Assembly: GCA_947462335.1 (NCBI GenBank)
Contig: OX381709.1
Coordinates: 35,048,186 to 35,112,185, forward strand
Direction: 5' to 3'
Origin: Harmothoe impar
Lineage: Eukaryota; Annelida; Polychaeta; Phyllodocida; Polynoidae
DNA length: 64,000 nt
Positions 1 to 11,740 of this stretch are shown in pieces (the stretch's first letter is position 1; every line of letters starts with the position of its first letter). The notes below the pieces were generated by a model. The model saw only the letters and a list, made by a program, of their open reading frames with translations. It did no database searches and was not told where the DNA came from. A program made the translations under genes and the position numbers.

Positions 1-671
1 TATAGATTAACTCCATCTATCCTAGGGAATGGGGCGTAATTTTAATTACGTTCTATATGTGTAGATATGTGTGTAATTAATACCTTTTGTGTTCAACAGT
101 AACGTCATATTGTTTGTAAGGTATAACTTTAATAAACCCCTAAGGTGGTATTTATAAGATAATGCCAGTCCGAAGTGTTTTCGGACTATAACCTTAATTA
201 TTTACCTCCCGGTTATTATCTGGTAGGGGGTAGTGTAGGGGCTAGGGTTATACGGGGTTATTATATGACGAGTGCTGTTGGATGCTGTGTTGCGAGCTCA
301 GTCCGAACCCTTCAGTCCGACGGTAGGTGGCGACACCTACTCCGGGCTTGGGGTATGGACAGAGGTCGCTATAGGCTTCCGGTCTGCGTGTGCGCGCGCA
401 GGCTGGCTGCCTATATATACCCGGCATCTGACGGTACTCGTCGGTTACTCTGAGCCACGCTGGTGAAGAGACCCCGTGATCATATCGGCTGCTTAGCCTA
501 CTGACCCGTTCCGAACTCTATAGGGAGTTCGCACACTTAGTGACTGCTTGTTTAGGTTTACCTGAATAAACCTGATATTGCAACCTGTAACACTTGATCC
601 GAACTGTGTCGACTTTGTTCTTTAATTGATACTCTACCAATATCATAAAGATACGAAAGTCCGTTTATTAC
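1..671 (+). other. Possible LTR-like promoter/polyadenylation segment (boundaries unknown)
   Basis: No coding sequence is recognised here. A TATA-like CTATATATAC lies at 411-420. It is followed about 150 bp later by AATAAA at 565-570 and by a segment ending in TTATTACA at 665-672, where the 1.12 kb duplicated block begins. A TATA box, a polyadenylation signal and a terminal CA in this order resemble a retroelement LTR. I found no second copy, primer-binding site, polypurine tract or target duplication, so an ordinary promoter-like sequence is equally possible. The first 270 bases hold nothing I can name. Confidence 0.25.
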
Positions 672-1792
672 AGCGGTATTTCATGCCTGTGTCACCTTAA
701 GTCAAACCAGATTAGGCGGCCAGCCGACAAGGAGCACCGATATAACGGTATAGATAAACGCCGCTACTTGTTACTGCCTACATGCATATACTAGTACCGA
801 CAGGGGTATGTGTATCATGTTTTGCGGGTTAATAATGAAGAGCAATGATATTTCCTATTGGTATGCCAATCTAAGGGTGGACTGCGCAGGGGGGGGGGGG
901 GGTTCTTTAGGCATAATGGAAAGAGATTAAGAACATGTAATAATACGGATAGTGGGAGAGGGGATGGAAGAGCACTGCAATTATGCAATAACTTAGAGAG
1001 AGGAAGACAGACAGCCACAGACAGGAAAGAGACGAATGACAAAGACAGACGCAGGATAGAGACATACAAAGAAATGGAGAGTTCCAGAGGAAGGATGGGA
1101 CCTTATTACGCACAGGCAGCAGTACTGAATCCTTCCTGACTGAATACTTTTAATGGCTCCGTTTTTGTACCTTCCGTGTTTGCTATTTCCCATTTAAACG
1201 AACACGGCATGCAGACCGTTAACCAGTCCCCATAATGCAATTACCCAGTAAAGGAAAAAGGTACAGAGGATGAAAACAAACGCAATGTTAAAATAAAGGT
1301 GCTAAGTGTTGATGAGTTATTCAACGACAGTAGACGTTAATTTTAGCTTGTTCTACTGCTGTCACCCTGTGGGTGAATGCTGAGGCACCTCCACTCACCG
1401 CCATCTTGATTTCAAACTGAAATCATCTATGTAGTTTACGAATATAATTATATTACAACAAAATAAAGAGGCATGTGCCGTTATCTTATACATTCTACAT
1501 TGAATTGTAACTCTATTCATGAAGATCATCTTGTGAAAAAAATGATACTCTGATATCTCAGTTAGCTAGTTTATATACATGCATATACCAGCACTGAAGG
1601 GCCATACGGATCTGGTAACGTTTCTTAATGTCCAAAGGGAGTTGAACCCTGGACCCCCACTTGCAAAGGGAAACTGAGTTGGCACCCAGAACCAGTGAGT
1701 AACACGTGATTCGTCATTACATGAGGTGGTAGCCGTGTCTGGTGTTGGGGACCAACACTGGCTGCCACGCACCTCCGGCTGTTGGGATTTCA
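672..1792 (+). repeat. 1.12 kb near-identical direct duplication, copy 1
   Basis: This 1121 bp block recurs at 3641-4759. The differences I could see are the length of a poly-G run (14 here, 12 in copy 2) and two C/T substitutions (near 1498 and 1711). It contains no recognisable gene. On the minus strand around 1638-1648 it carries a GGTTCAACTCC motif like a pol III B box, but no convincing A box. The block does not start with TG, and no primer-binding site or polypurine tract adjoins it, so I do not read the pair as LTRs. Recent segmental duplication is the simplest reading; an assembly artefact is possible. Confidence 0.95.
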
Positions 1793-1964
1793 CCTATTTT
1801 GCGTCATACAGATATGTAGATAAGAAGGTAATTGCTGAATTTTGAGACAGATGCAGGGTGCACACAGAGCTTCTTAAGTTGCCGCTTCATCCATTCAGCA
1901 GCTGTCTTCTCAATTATTCACTATTATTTTAGCCCAATAAATAAATAACCCAATTTTATTCAGG

Positions 1965-2060
1965 CCGGTCAGAGCTGGCACCCGGTCAGAGCTGGCACCC
2001 GGTCAGAGCTGGCACCCGGTCAGAGACAAAAACATTGGCCCAAGGTCGTGAGACACAGCC
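1965..2060 (-). mobile_element. Solo arm of minisatellite-armed element family A
   Basis: Three and a half copies of a 17 bp repeat (CGGTCAGAGCTGGCACC) run into a unique tail reading ACATTGGCCCAAGGTCGTGA and ending GACACAGCC at 2060. The same tail and a closely related repeat form both arms of the complete family A element at 22798-23129. Only the right-hand arm is present, so this is a solo end, a truncated copy, or the remainder after recombination between arms. Confidence 0.75.
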
Positions 2061-2330
2061 AGATGCATGCTTCAACACCGTACATTAGACTTCTAAAAAA
2101 CGGGAAAATGTAGAATGTCTTTCGGGGATGATGAAGCTCTATATTTCCATAGTATTACAGAGAACAAGAGTCTTCAGGACTCTCTCTCTCCGAGTAAGTT
2201 ATGTCGACTACATTATCCCAATGCTGGACTTTCTCTATAAAGACTTTTGAAAGGGAGTCAAGCAATGCCGGCATATCTCCAAGCGGGTGACATGCCTGAC
2301 TCTGAGAAGAAATTAAGGGTATTTTTAATG

Positions 2331-2835
2331 TAGGATAAGCCCAAAAAAAGAGGTGTGTTTCAAGCTACTCGACCCTACCTAGCAAAACAGGGCCGACCGT
2401 AGAATCTTTTTTATCCAATTTTGAAAAAAAAGAGGAAAATTTCAAGTAATCTTTGGGCTATTTCAGAGTCGATTTGATAGTCGGCGAGTCAATGCTGTTG
2501 TCGGCGAGTCGCTTCTGAAGTTTGCGAGTCAATTTTTGACCCTACCTAGCAAAAGAGCGCTGACCCTAGAAATTGTTATCCAATTCTGAAAAAATATTTG
2601 TATTTCAAGTAATTTTTAGGCTATTTCAGAGTCAATTTGATAGTCCAAGAGGCGACACTGTTGTTGGCGAGTGGGTGCTAATGTTTGCGAGTCAGCTTTT
2701 GGCTACCTTTCAGACCAAAGTAAAAAAAAATGAAAAAAGAAATTAACAAAAAGAAAAAAAATCCGACCTAAACCCTACCTAGATTTTCAGACTATGTAAC
2801 CTGAAACAACCTCTTTTTTTTGACCTAATGGGCTA
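2331..2835. mobile_element. MITE-like element with AAAAAAAGAGGT ends and an internal 165 bp dimer
   Basis: Imperfect inverted ends read AAAAAAAGAGGTGTGTTTCA at the left and, in reverse complement, AAAAAAAAGAGGTTGTTTCA at the right. Just inside both ends is a CTACCTAG/CTAGGTAG motif next to a CGACC motif. The interior is a diverged tandem dimer of about 165 bp (roughly 2377-2530 and 2535-2690). Each copy contains CTACCTAGCAAAA, a CAAGTAATYTTTGGGC-like stretch and repeated GGCGAGT motifs. Shorter relatives with the same ends occur at 59795-59865 and 16706-17113. No target duplication was found. Confidence 0.6.
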
Positions 2836-3640
2836 ACAGACCCTCTCACTATAGAGGGCCCCTCAGCCCCCTTTTCGTACCTCACTAGGTTAGCTTTTCA
2901 CTTGCAGTACGTTTTTCTCTGGTATAAGAGCATGTCTCAACGGTCAAATAGAAAATGCCATTTGCAAAATATCAAACACTATAGCCTGTGTCAATAGCAA
3001 ATAGTGCAGTGCCTCTTCACTCCCTCATGTGTGCCACTCCGCGATACAGCACATTACCGTATCAGTCCGCTGTGCTCTCACCACACTCCAACCAGATCTG
3101 TGGTCGTGGCTCATATAAATATATGCTCTGCTCCAAACTGAAGCGTCATATACCGTTGATGCTATAGGCTCATGCAATATCAAGCCAACTTTCCGACAGT
3201 TGGATCCAATAGCTTGTGGGATCAAAGTCCACTCTGTTATTTGGACATTTTAGGTCCCAAAACAGTCATTTCAGTACAGAAAATAGGTGAAATATCCCTG
3301 CATCAGTCGATCCCACCAACGTAGGAACATTACCCTGTAATTTGAGTTTGAGATGGGTAACGATTAGGATATCAGAAGGGAAGTATATTAGATATCCTAT
3401 CTCTACTTTTTAGGTCACAGTTATTTCTTATTTCGTTGGATTACCTCAGTTTCCACACAGGTCTGTGGTGAATAGTCTGAGATAATAGGTTTTAACGTCT
3501 TTAATATCTATTAAGATACACATCTGAGAGTGTCTTATCTAAGGCTCTAAGTGTAGTGCAGAGATGTACTGGCGGTATGGCTCTGCTTGTGCAGTGATGA
3601 AACTGGGTTCACGTTCAGCCGTGCCAGTCTCCATATTTAT

Positions 3641-4759
3641 AGCGGTATTTCATGCCTGTGTCACCTTAAGTCAAACCAGATTAGGCGGCCAGCCGACAAG
3701 GAGCACCGATATAACGGTATAGATAAACGCCGCTACTTGTTACTGCCTACATGCATATACTAGTACCGACAGGGGTATGTGTATCATGTTTTGCGGGTTA
3801 ATAATGAAGAGCAATGATATTTCCTATTGGTATGCCAATCTAAGGGTGGACTGCGCAGGGGGGGGGGGGTTCTTTAGGCATAATGGAAAGAGATTAAGAA
3901 CATGTAATAATACGGATAGTGGGAGAGGGGATGGAAGAGCACTGCAATTATGCAATAACTTAGAGAGAGGAAGACAGACAGCCACAGACAGGAAAGAGAC
4001 GAATGACAAAGACAGACGCAGGATAGAGACATACAAAGAAATGGAGAGTTCCAGAGGAAGGATGGGACCTTATTACGCACAGGCAGCAGTACTGAATCCT
4101 TCCTGACTGAATACTTTTAATGGCTCCGTTTTTGTACCTTCCGTGTTTGCTATTTCCCATTTAAACGAACACGGCATGCAGACCGTTAACCAGTCCCCAT
4201 AATGCAATTACCCAGTAAAGGAAAAAGGTACAGAGGATGAAAACAAACGCAATGTTAAAATAAAGGTGCTAAGTGTTGATGAGTTATTCAACGACAGTAG
4301 ACGTTAATTTTAGCTTGTTCTACTGCTGTCACCCTGTGGGTGAATGCTGAGGCACCTCCACTCACCGCCATCTTGATTTCAAACTGAAATCATCTATGTA
4401 GTTTACGAATATAATTATATTACAACAAAATAAAGAGGCATGTGCCGTTATCTTATACATTTTACATTGAATTGTAACTCTATTCATGAAGATCATCTTG
4501 TGAAAAAAATGATACTCTGATATCTCAGTTAGCTAGTTTATATACATGCATATACCAGCACTGAAGGGCCATACGGATCTGGTAACGTTTCTTAATGTCC
4601 AAAGGGAGTTGAACCCTGGACCCCCACTTGCAAAGGGAAACTGAGTTGGCACCCAGAACCAGTGAGTAACACGTGATTCGTCATTACACGAGGTGGTAGC
4701 CGTGTCTGGTGTTGGGGACCAACACTGGCTGCCACGCACCTCCGGCTGTTGGGATTTCA
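3641..4759 (+). repeat. 1.12 kb near-identical direct duplication, copy 2
   Basis: This is the second copy of the block at 672-1792, 1119 bp long, in the same orientation and 2969 bp downstream. The match begins at AGCGGTATTT and stops after GGGATTTCA. Both flanks differ from those of copy 1. The poly-G tract at 3858-3869 is two bases shorter than in copy 1. No gene is recognised. Confidence 0.95.
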
Positions 4760-5535
4760 TTGACTTTTATTAGTTTTACGTATCAGCAGATTAGCATAAT
4801 CGGTGGCAGTTATGATATGATGTTGCAGAATAGGGATGGAACAAGCCCTGTATAGTATTGGAATATGGAAAGCTACACGTGCAGGTTACTATTACAATTA
4901 ATTTAAATCTAAAGCAATATAAATCAAGTCTAATAGTTCCTCTGGTATAACGGATATATAACCTCATTGGGTATATTGTTCATGCCACTAAAATGCGCAC
5001 AATCTTTGCTCTTTGGGGCCGCACTACAGTAACACGGCCTGTCTCGGCTATCAGGTTAAGTTTGAAAATAAACCTTTTTCGCTGTGCAAGAACAAATAAG
5101 GTTAGCATATATTTCAATTCATTTCGATAATGGAGTATCAATTGGTTAGATTGATAAGTGCCATATTCGCATCTGAATCTCTATGCTCATGCTGTTGTAT
5201 GTATTTCCAGTTCCCAGTTTTGCCGCTTCTCCTATGCTTACTGGTGTTATTACATTGTATCACATTTCCACAATTATGAGATAAAAGTCCTAACCTGTCG
5301 CTGTATAACCCATATGGCCTTATATGTCATGGTGAAGTGAAGTGTTAAAGTGAAGGTTCCGGCTATATTCAAGTAAATCACGAAAATGCTGAATCATTTG
5401 AAATACATTTCCTCTCAGAGTCTTCTAACAATCAAACATTTCCCATTTGCTGGTATTAAAGTTATCCCCCGTTTTAAAATGTTATCGAAAAACTACACAC
5501 ATAAGGTTTCATTATACATACTACGGTACTTGGCC
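4760..5535. other. No recognised feature
   Basis: This is AT-rich unique-looking sequence with short open frames only. I see no splice-site-bounded coding block, repeat unit or inverted ends here. Confidence 0.6.
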
Positions 5536-5538
5536 CTA

Positions 5539-5648
5539 TCCCAGTGGACACAGAACATTGAATCAATGTTGAGGAATGGTTGACAACATTGTTTCAATGT
5601 TAATCCAATGTTGATTCACCGTTGAACTGCATTTTGTGCCCACTGGGA
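5539..5648. mobile_element. 110 bp hairpin MITE, TA target duplication
   Basis: The ends are TCCCAGTGGACACA and, in reverse complement, TCCCAGTGGGCACA. TA is present on both sides (5537-5538 and 5649-5650). The whole element folds: CAATGTTGA-type motifs on the left pair with TCAACATTG-type motifs on the right. Palindromic elements with CCCAGTGG ends are, from general knowledge, common in marine invertebrate genomes. It is too short to encode anything. Confidence 0.8.
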
Positions 5649-5651
5649 TAG

Positions 5652-7405
5652 CCAGGCCCTTATTCCTACGCCCATATACTACTTACAATACAGTATACTA
5701 TATGGGCGTTTTGAATCCCCATTTCCATATACTACACTACTCACGTCAGGACTGCAAAGACACAGGCGGATTTGGACTCCAGACGACATAATGTACTGTG
5801 TAGCAGGCGCACACTGAGAGCCTACTCAGCTCAAGGTTAACACAACCTTTGCCAGATTTGGACAATGAATTTAATACACTTTCTCTCGTCGACTAAAATG
5901 TAATCATCCTACTGGGCTTCATGCAGCACTTTTATTAGGGGAAGTCCTTGAAAAAACACTTTGTTATGCAGTCTATAACTATAAGCGTTCTTTCCAAATA
6001 TGTACATGTATTTTGTTGTTATTTTGCAACAAATTCTTAATAATAAGAATCCATGAATGTGCTTCAAGGTGTTCTACACAGATTATTTAATCTGTTGATT
6101 GAGTCTCTAAAACTTTAGAAATTCGCTAATTATACACATTACTGCGATGTGCAGGTATTTACACAAATACAACCAAAGCATGGACTGAGAACTGAGAAAT
6201 GGCACTTGTGTCATATTCCATGCATCTTGTGGCAAAACATGTCATTGTTGCCAGGTTGGAGATGTACGTAGTCCCGGACACATAATTATCATTTGAGCAA
6301 CCTTTGAGTGTGTTTAAAGGTATATTTACCAGGGTTCGGTCAATTATAATCCACCCACAATTTCTCTTAACCACTTTGGATTATATAAGTTTGATATGTG
6401 AAGATGTAATAGGAACAAATAAACCAATACCTCATAGGGCTAGATTATGGTATATTGACATTTGAAGCTAGGACACCCTTAACTATGAAAAATTCTATTT
6501 TCTTCACATTTTGCAACACAGAAAAAAATTGACCAACATTTTGTAATCAAAACCGTAGCCACCTGTACATAGGATCAGAAGATCATTTTACAAAAAGAAA
6601 AAGAAGTTATTCGTTGATAAATAAAAACAGTTTGGGATTTATTCCAATATTTAATATTTAACTGAGACACCTATACCTAATTGCTTAGGCCATAGCTTTT
6701 TGAAGCAGAGAAAAACAGTGACAAGATGTGTAGAATTCCCTAGTGAGGCATTTAAAGGGTTAATAAAGGTGGGCTAGGTCATATGCAAAGGGGAAATATG
6801 CTTTAATCATGCTTTTGGGTAGTTTCACTTTTTTTGCCACCAGGTGCCATATGAGTAGACCCTGGTAAATACCTTTAATGGGACTTTTTATTATCAGCAC
6901 CTGCTTCTTCTTTCTAAATCCGGGTAATGCAGAGATGTTCAACGGTGCTATGTGGAGTACTATATTGTGTTTTCATCGCTTGATAATCCATATGATATAT
7001 AACTGGCCTTACATTGTTCCGGAACTCGGTCCTTTGGGAACTTTTTCATGTGAACTATGACATCTCATTTGGGTGCTCCCTGCAAAGAGTGTGGAACCTG
7101 ATTGTCAACGATCCTGGTTCTGAGTCGGTGCCCATAACATTTAAGAATAAAGACATTTCAACATTTTCAGTTTAAAATGGGTGACAGCAAGATAAGTAAA
7201 CACATTGCACTCAACCCGAAAGGTAATATGGCATGTCTGTAGGCCCAATATCAATATAATATGAGGCAATCAATCTATACATCGGTTTCAGGACCATACA
7301 TCGCATAGCGGTGGTGAGCTTATCTAGGCCTTTGCTCGTACTGTTTCATGTTGTAGCCTTCGCCTCTTACTTATGTTGTATTAGTGGCTCTTATCCTGAT
7401 ATGGT
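5652..7405. other. No recognised feature
   Basis: This is AT-rich sequence with open frames no longer than about 70 codons and no clear repeats. I see nothing supportable here. Confidence 0.55.
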
Positions 7406-7634
7406 TACACTCTAAGAACAGTGTGTTGTGGGAACATGCTTTAAGAGTAACACACATAAATTTGCAACACACTTTGAGATTTTACACACTTATGAATTGT
7501 AACACACTTTTTGTCAACTCACTTACCTGCTTACACACTTGAGGTCATAGAGGTGTGTATCATATACAAAAGGGGGCAGCAGCAGTAAAGGTCTATCATG
7601 TACCTATGCTACATTCTTACAGCCATATAGTAGC

Positions 7635-7710
7635 TGTCGCAGTGGCTCAGTGGACTAGTCTTTGGACTGAGAACTTGAAGATCCCCGGCTCGATTCCCTA
7701 TGGGGCTGAC
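7635..7710 (+). repeat. tRNA-derived (SINE-head-like) sequence
   Basis: An A-box-like TGGCTCAGTGG (7643-7653) and a B-box-like GGCTCGATTCC (7687-7697) are spaced as in a tRNA gene. I could not fit a full cloverleaf with paired acceptor stem, so this is more likely a SINE head than a working tRNA gene. It sits inside the TIR element 7408-9299. Confidence 0.6.
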
Positions 7711-8334
7711 CGTCAAATGGAAATGTTTATTTTCTAAGAAGGACCATAATATTTTAGCCCCCCCCCTCAAGAAGTGTCAAATTTCTCTTCCCCTCAGGAG
7801 GGGTTGAACTGTTTTACAACCCCCTCCCCAACCAATCCCCTCTATTACAATGAAAGATATGACACCTATTTACTTTGCAATGAGATACATACAAAAACTG
7901 TATTATTTGAAGCTCATTGAATGAGCAAACTCACTCGATCCATATTGGAAATAGATGGGAAGTTTATTCTCTTCAACTATACACACATGCTCTTTGCATG
8001 AACCAAATAACCATCCCATATAAGACCTCATTAGAGGTTCTGCAAGGCTGTAAAAGCATGGCTTATTAATAGCTGATTAACTATTGTCTTTATAATAGAT
8101 ATAAAGCCCTGCAAATTATTAGTCAGTGCATTGGCATCCCTCAATAAGGGCGGTCTTTGTATTGTCTAAGAACCACTTCCTGTCATAACATATCAATACC
8201 CAAGGGTAAGTTATATAGCTTACTGGTAACTGGTAAGAAGTTGTGTGATCTTTGAGAATACTTTGTGTCTCCTCACTGTTGTGTGTTCTGGTACCTATTT
8301 GAGTGGGGAATACACCATGATTGTACAAGGAGAT

Positions 8335-8402
8335 TTGGTGGCCTACTGAGCAAGTGGCTGGACAAGTGTGTGAGAGGTCCTGGGTTCGATCCCCAGAGAA
8401 GA
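8335..8402 (+). repeat. tRNA-derived (SINE-head-like) sequence
   Basis: A B box GGTTCGATCCC lies at 8383-8393, with a weak A-box-like TGGCCTACTG near 8339. This second tRNA-like block is inside the TIR element 7408-9299. A 171-codon minus-strand open frame (8119-8634) runs across it. That frame shows no protein motif I recognise and is probably chance. Confidence 0.5.
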
Positions 8403-9029
8403 CCTGGCACCAAATCTTCCCAAGTGAAACAAGTTGTCCTGACAGGAGTCGCGTCTGTAAGTGTCGGTAGACAGACTGCGGTGAACCTTCGGTGTCCTGG
8501 TCTCCCATGAGACTTGCACCGATCCGCTTCAACCCGTAGAAGCATAATACACTTGCGACTGGTAAAGATATAGCAGATATCAGTGTTGACAAAGGTGGTC
8601 CTAGCCGGGAGGGGAAAAGGCTACAATGGACCACTGGAGACTCTGAGAAAAGGTTGTGAGAGCAGCCATCCCACGCTATCTGACAGTGGTACGGTCATGG
8701 CACATTGCGCCACAGTCACCAGTTGGTTATCAGGTGTGTCAGTTTCGCCAGGGTCATGAGCTAGGATGTGTTCATAGTGGTTGACTAAGACTTGTTTACT
8801 GTCAATACAAAGTCAGTTTTGATATAATACTTCTATTCCCACTTTTCTATATATTATGAGCGGTTCAATAAACACTTTTCCTAGTTATAAGAAGCATTTA
8901 AAAGTGATACGCATAGTATATGCACAGTATGAACATGAATAGACCTGACAAGAAATTAAATAAATCTATACTAATTTAACTCTTAACCCATATAGAAAGT
9001 AATCATACTCGATATTGAAAAAACAATAA

Positions 9030-9098
9030 TTGTCAAGGGATTCGAACCTGCATGGATAGGACTCATGTGCCAGCCCCTAGACCACTCAGCCACGGCAC
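9030..9098 (-). repeat. tRNA-derived sequence, Leu/Ser-like, minus strand
   Basis: Read on the minus strand, the A box TGGCTGAGTGG (9082-9092) and the B box GGTTCGAATCC (9038-9048) both match the pol III consensus very well. The A-box region resembles a class II (Leu/Ser-type) tRNA. The block faces the other two tRNA-like blocks of the element 7408-9299. I could not confirm a complete acceptor stem, so pseudo-tRNA or SINE head is preferred. Confidence 0.65.
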
Positions 9099-9301
9099 CT
9101 GACACACTCTGTGAGGTGTAGAACAGCTATTTTAACCCCCACCTCCTCAATACCATGGCTTTGTACACCAACACACTTTTCAGATTCAACACACTTTTGC
9201 CAAAAGTGTGTAGTGTGTTACCACAAAAAAGTGTGTTAAAAGTGGCTTCAGAAAAGTGTGTTGAAAAGTGTGTAAACGTAACACACTGTTTTTAGAGTGT
9301 A

Positions 9302-10745
9302 CCCTGAACTCCTCCCCTCCCTTATGTGTGCACTTGTGGGTCCGACAGTTAGCTGTGGACTTAGGAGGTTCTGGGGCTCAATTCTCAATGGAAAACGATC
9401 GCACTGTGGCCAAACGATCGCTGTTTGTGAGAATCGTTGATTGTGAATTCTTTATCTCTCAAATATAATTGGGGTTATGTCTATCTGGTATTGTCCTGTA
9501 GTTTTAGTTGAATTGGGTCCTTTCCCAGCGTGTAAGGATGCCAAACTAGGTGAAACTTTAACTTCTTTAAAGCCGTCCCTAACTATAGGTGAATTCCCCA
9601 GAGCTAATATAGGCCAGGGTCCACATACCATATATATATATATGATAATGCATGACAACATGATGGACACATTCCTTAGCAGGCTTATCTCCTCTAAGAT
9701 AAGACAACCAAAAGGGGTCAAATTGAATAGGAAATGTACTAGAAAAAGGTGTCAAAATACATATCGCAATACATCTAGTTTACCTCTAACAAAAGGCATT
9801 GCAGAATCCGACATGACACCACTATTTCTATTAGGCCAGAGTCATTTATTGCCAGCTGGTGGTGGGGGGGTATAGGGGGGGTCATGACACAAAAACAGGC
9901 CCTCGTTGTTGTTTTTTTTTTGGGGGGGGGAACAGAAAAGTCTCAATGCTGGGGGGGTGGGGTCATAATTAAATATGGCCCATTTCAATACTCATGACCA
10001 TGTATGGTTGTGGGTTTTGTGGGTTTTTTTTGGAGAGGGGGGTTAATTTCTCAAAATGCGAACCTAGTGGGGGCGGGATCGAGATTACTCTCCGCTAGTT
10101 GGTGGTGGTGGAGGAGTTTTGGGAAAATCCTCCAAGCACCCCCCCTCCCCCCCAGTTAGTAATGAGTGATTGGGCCGTTGGGCCTATATGTAGCTATATG
10201 CCCCCTCCCTTCCCATTAGTTGTAAACGTACATATTTTCACAGAGCTAAATTTCTGTTTACCTAGCATAGAAAGGCATTTTTCTGCAATCGAAGTACTCT
10301 GCGCCTCACTCTCAACTTTTCTCATCCCACTCGTGTTCACGTCTGTTTCATGATTACAGTCCAGCCTTTCTGAAACCTTCTCTGATAAGGTCTATCTTCT
10401 CAGCTATGTGTACCCCGGTCTATAACCCCCCCCCCCCCCCGTGCTAGTCAGGCTGGAGGAGCTATGGAACGTCCAAGCAGGGTGAATCGTCCCACCTTAA
10501 GAAATGCGCCCCTGCTCACTGCAAGGCTGTGCCAACTACCAGTCTACACATGCCGCCCCTCGACAAATAACCAACAAGACCTGTGTCAAGCAGACAAATG
10601 TGACTCCTGGAAATTGTCCTATCACGGAGATGGTATAGGCAGACCAGTGGAGGATCCTGAAGTGGCATTAAGCAAACACACTGCACTCTATTAATTCATG
10701 TTTTATCTGAATATATTCTACTTTTGGAACTGTATTGTAAGCAAA
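9302..10745. other. No gene; homopolymer-rich sequence
   Basis: The sequence contains several long poly-G and poly-C runs (for example near 9930-9960, 10140 and 10430-10440) and a short (TA)n tract near 9632. No coding block or element boundary could be supported. Confidence 0.5.
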
Positions 10746-11029
10746 CCATGTTGATATTTGGGACGGGTTGGGGCCCCCTTTCACCCATTATTCCATGTTT
10801 GCCATGTTGATATTTGAGATGGGTTAGGACCCCCCTCCACCCATTATTCCATGTTTGCCATGTTGATATTTGGGACGGGTTGAGACCCCCTTCCACCCAT
10901 TATTCTATGTTTACCATGTTGATATTTGGGTCGGGTTGGGACCCCCTTCCACCCATCATTCCATGTTTGCCATGTTGATATTTGGGATGGTTTAGGACCC
11001 CCTTCCACCCATTATTCCATATTCATGGG
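10746..11029 (+). repeat. 57 bp tandem repeat, five copies
   Basis: Five head-to-tail copies of a 56-57 bp unit begin at about 10746, 10803, 10860, 10916 and 10973. Each contains CCATGTTGATATTTG, a GGGTTRGGRCCCCC stretch and CACCCATTATTCCATG. Copies differ by a few substitutions. An open frame crosses it only because the unit length of 57 is a multiple of three. Confidence 0.9.
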
Positions 11030-11740
11030 ACTAGTTCCCAAACAAACAGCTCGTTCCTCCACCATGTACTTAGTAGTCAGCGCAAGAACAAAACGACGCT
11101 CATAAAAAAGAACTCCAAAATAAGGTAAACTAGCTACGTGTACTAGGGTAAGCGTGCCAAGGTGCTCTAGTCCTCCCTCTAACCCACCTCGGGACAAGTT
11201 GAAAACACAATTACTGAAGTTAATTAGTTAATGAACCCCACCCGCCCCATAAGTCAACTCCAGACTTTAGCTCGGGTCTATAAGTTAATAAGTCAAACTT
11301 TGAGTTCGATATAGCAGTGACAGACTTGACTCCTCAAAGGAGTGTTACAGTTCCCTGATAATCTTTCCTTCTGACTGGCATATCTGATGGACCTGCTGAT
11401 GCCAATTCTGAGAAACGTCACTCACAGAAGGAGATGGACCGATATGCATCATGAACCTTTGAATAATGATGGCCTCAGTGGTCGGAAAAAGGTGATGCAA
11501 AGCTGCTTCTCTTACTCAAGAAATCATTGATTCCTCATAGAAGAATAGGCATTCAAGCATTTTAGTTAAAGATGGCATTTCACCTAACACAGCCCAGACA
11601 ACAACTCTATCATATCGGCATATGATTACAATTACCTGATTTCCAATTGTTAAACATACCTAATTAGATACAGAATGCTCCATTTATAGAGATTATTATA
11701 AAGTGAAGTCCGTAATTCACTGTGACAGGGAATGAAAGCT
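11030..11740. other. No recognised feature
   Basis: No coding block, tandem array or inverted ends were seen in this AT-rich stretch. Confidence 0.5.

Larger units (their letters stand above)
1793..3640. other. Spacer between the duplicated blocks
   Basis: No gene is supported. The spacer holds a solo minisatellite arm (1965-2060) and a MITE-like element (about 2331-2835). The remainder, about 2836-3640, is AT-rich and without recognised structure. If the duplication was a head-to-tail tandem, the unit would be 672-3640 (2969 bp) and the second unit would be cut short at 4759. Confidence 0.6.
7408..9299. mobile_element. 1.9 kb TIR element with (ACACACTT)-type arms and three tRNA-like inserts
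   Basis: The left end CACTCTAAGAACAGTGTGTT and the right end (reverse complement CACTCTAAAAACAGTGTGTT) match at 19 of 20 positions. TA flanks both ends (7406-7407 and 9300-9301). Both arms, about 7408-7550 and 9165-9299, are studded with AACACACTTT-like motifs in both orientations. The interior encodes no transposase. It carries three sequences with pol III A/B-box-like pairs, listed separately. A TA duplication and CACT ends fit a Tc1/mariner-like or other TA-targeting transposase, which is inference. A non-autonomous element that picked up tRNA-derived SINEs is my preferred reading. Confidence 0.8.

Noticed and set aside
858..1139. Matching open frames in both copies of the 1.12 kb block (858-1139 and 3777-4106)
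   Set aside because: They are alike only because the DNA is duplicated. Different upstream frames follow from the poly-G length change, and no motif or splice signal supports coding.
672..4759. The two 1.12 kb blocks as LTRs of a retrotransposon
   Set aside because: They start with AG rather than TG, there is no primer-binding site or polypurine tract, the flanks do not match and there are no internal retroelement genes.
8119..8634. 171-codon minus-strand open frame
   Set aside because: It lies entirely inside the TIR element 7408-9299, crosses a tRNA-like block and has no recognisable protein motif.
9030..9098. Functional tRNA-Leu or tRNA-Ser gene
   Set aside because: A and B boxes are good, but I could not pair a complete acceptor stem and the block lies inside a transposon. 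Kept only as tRNA-derived sequence.
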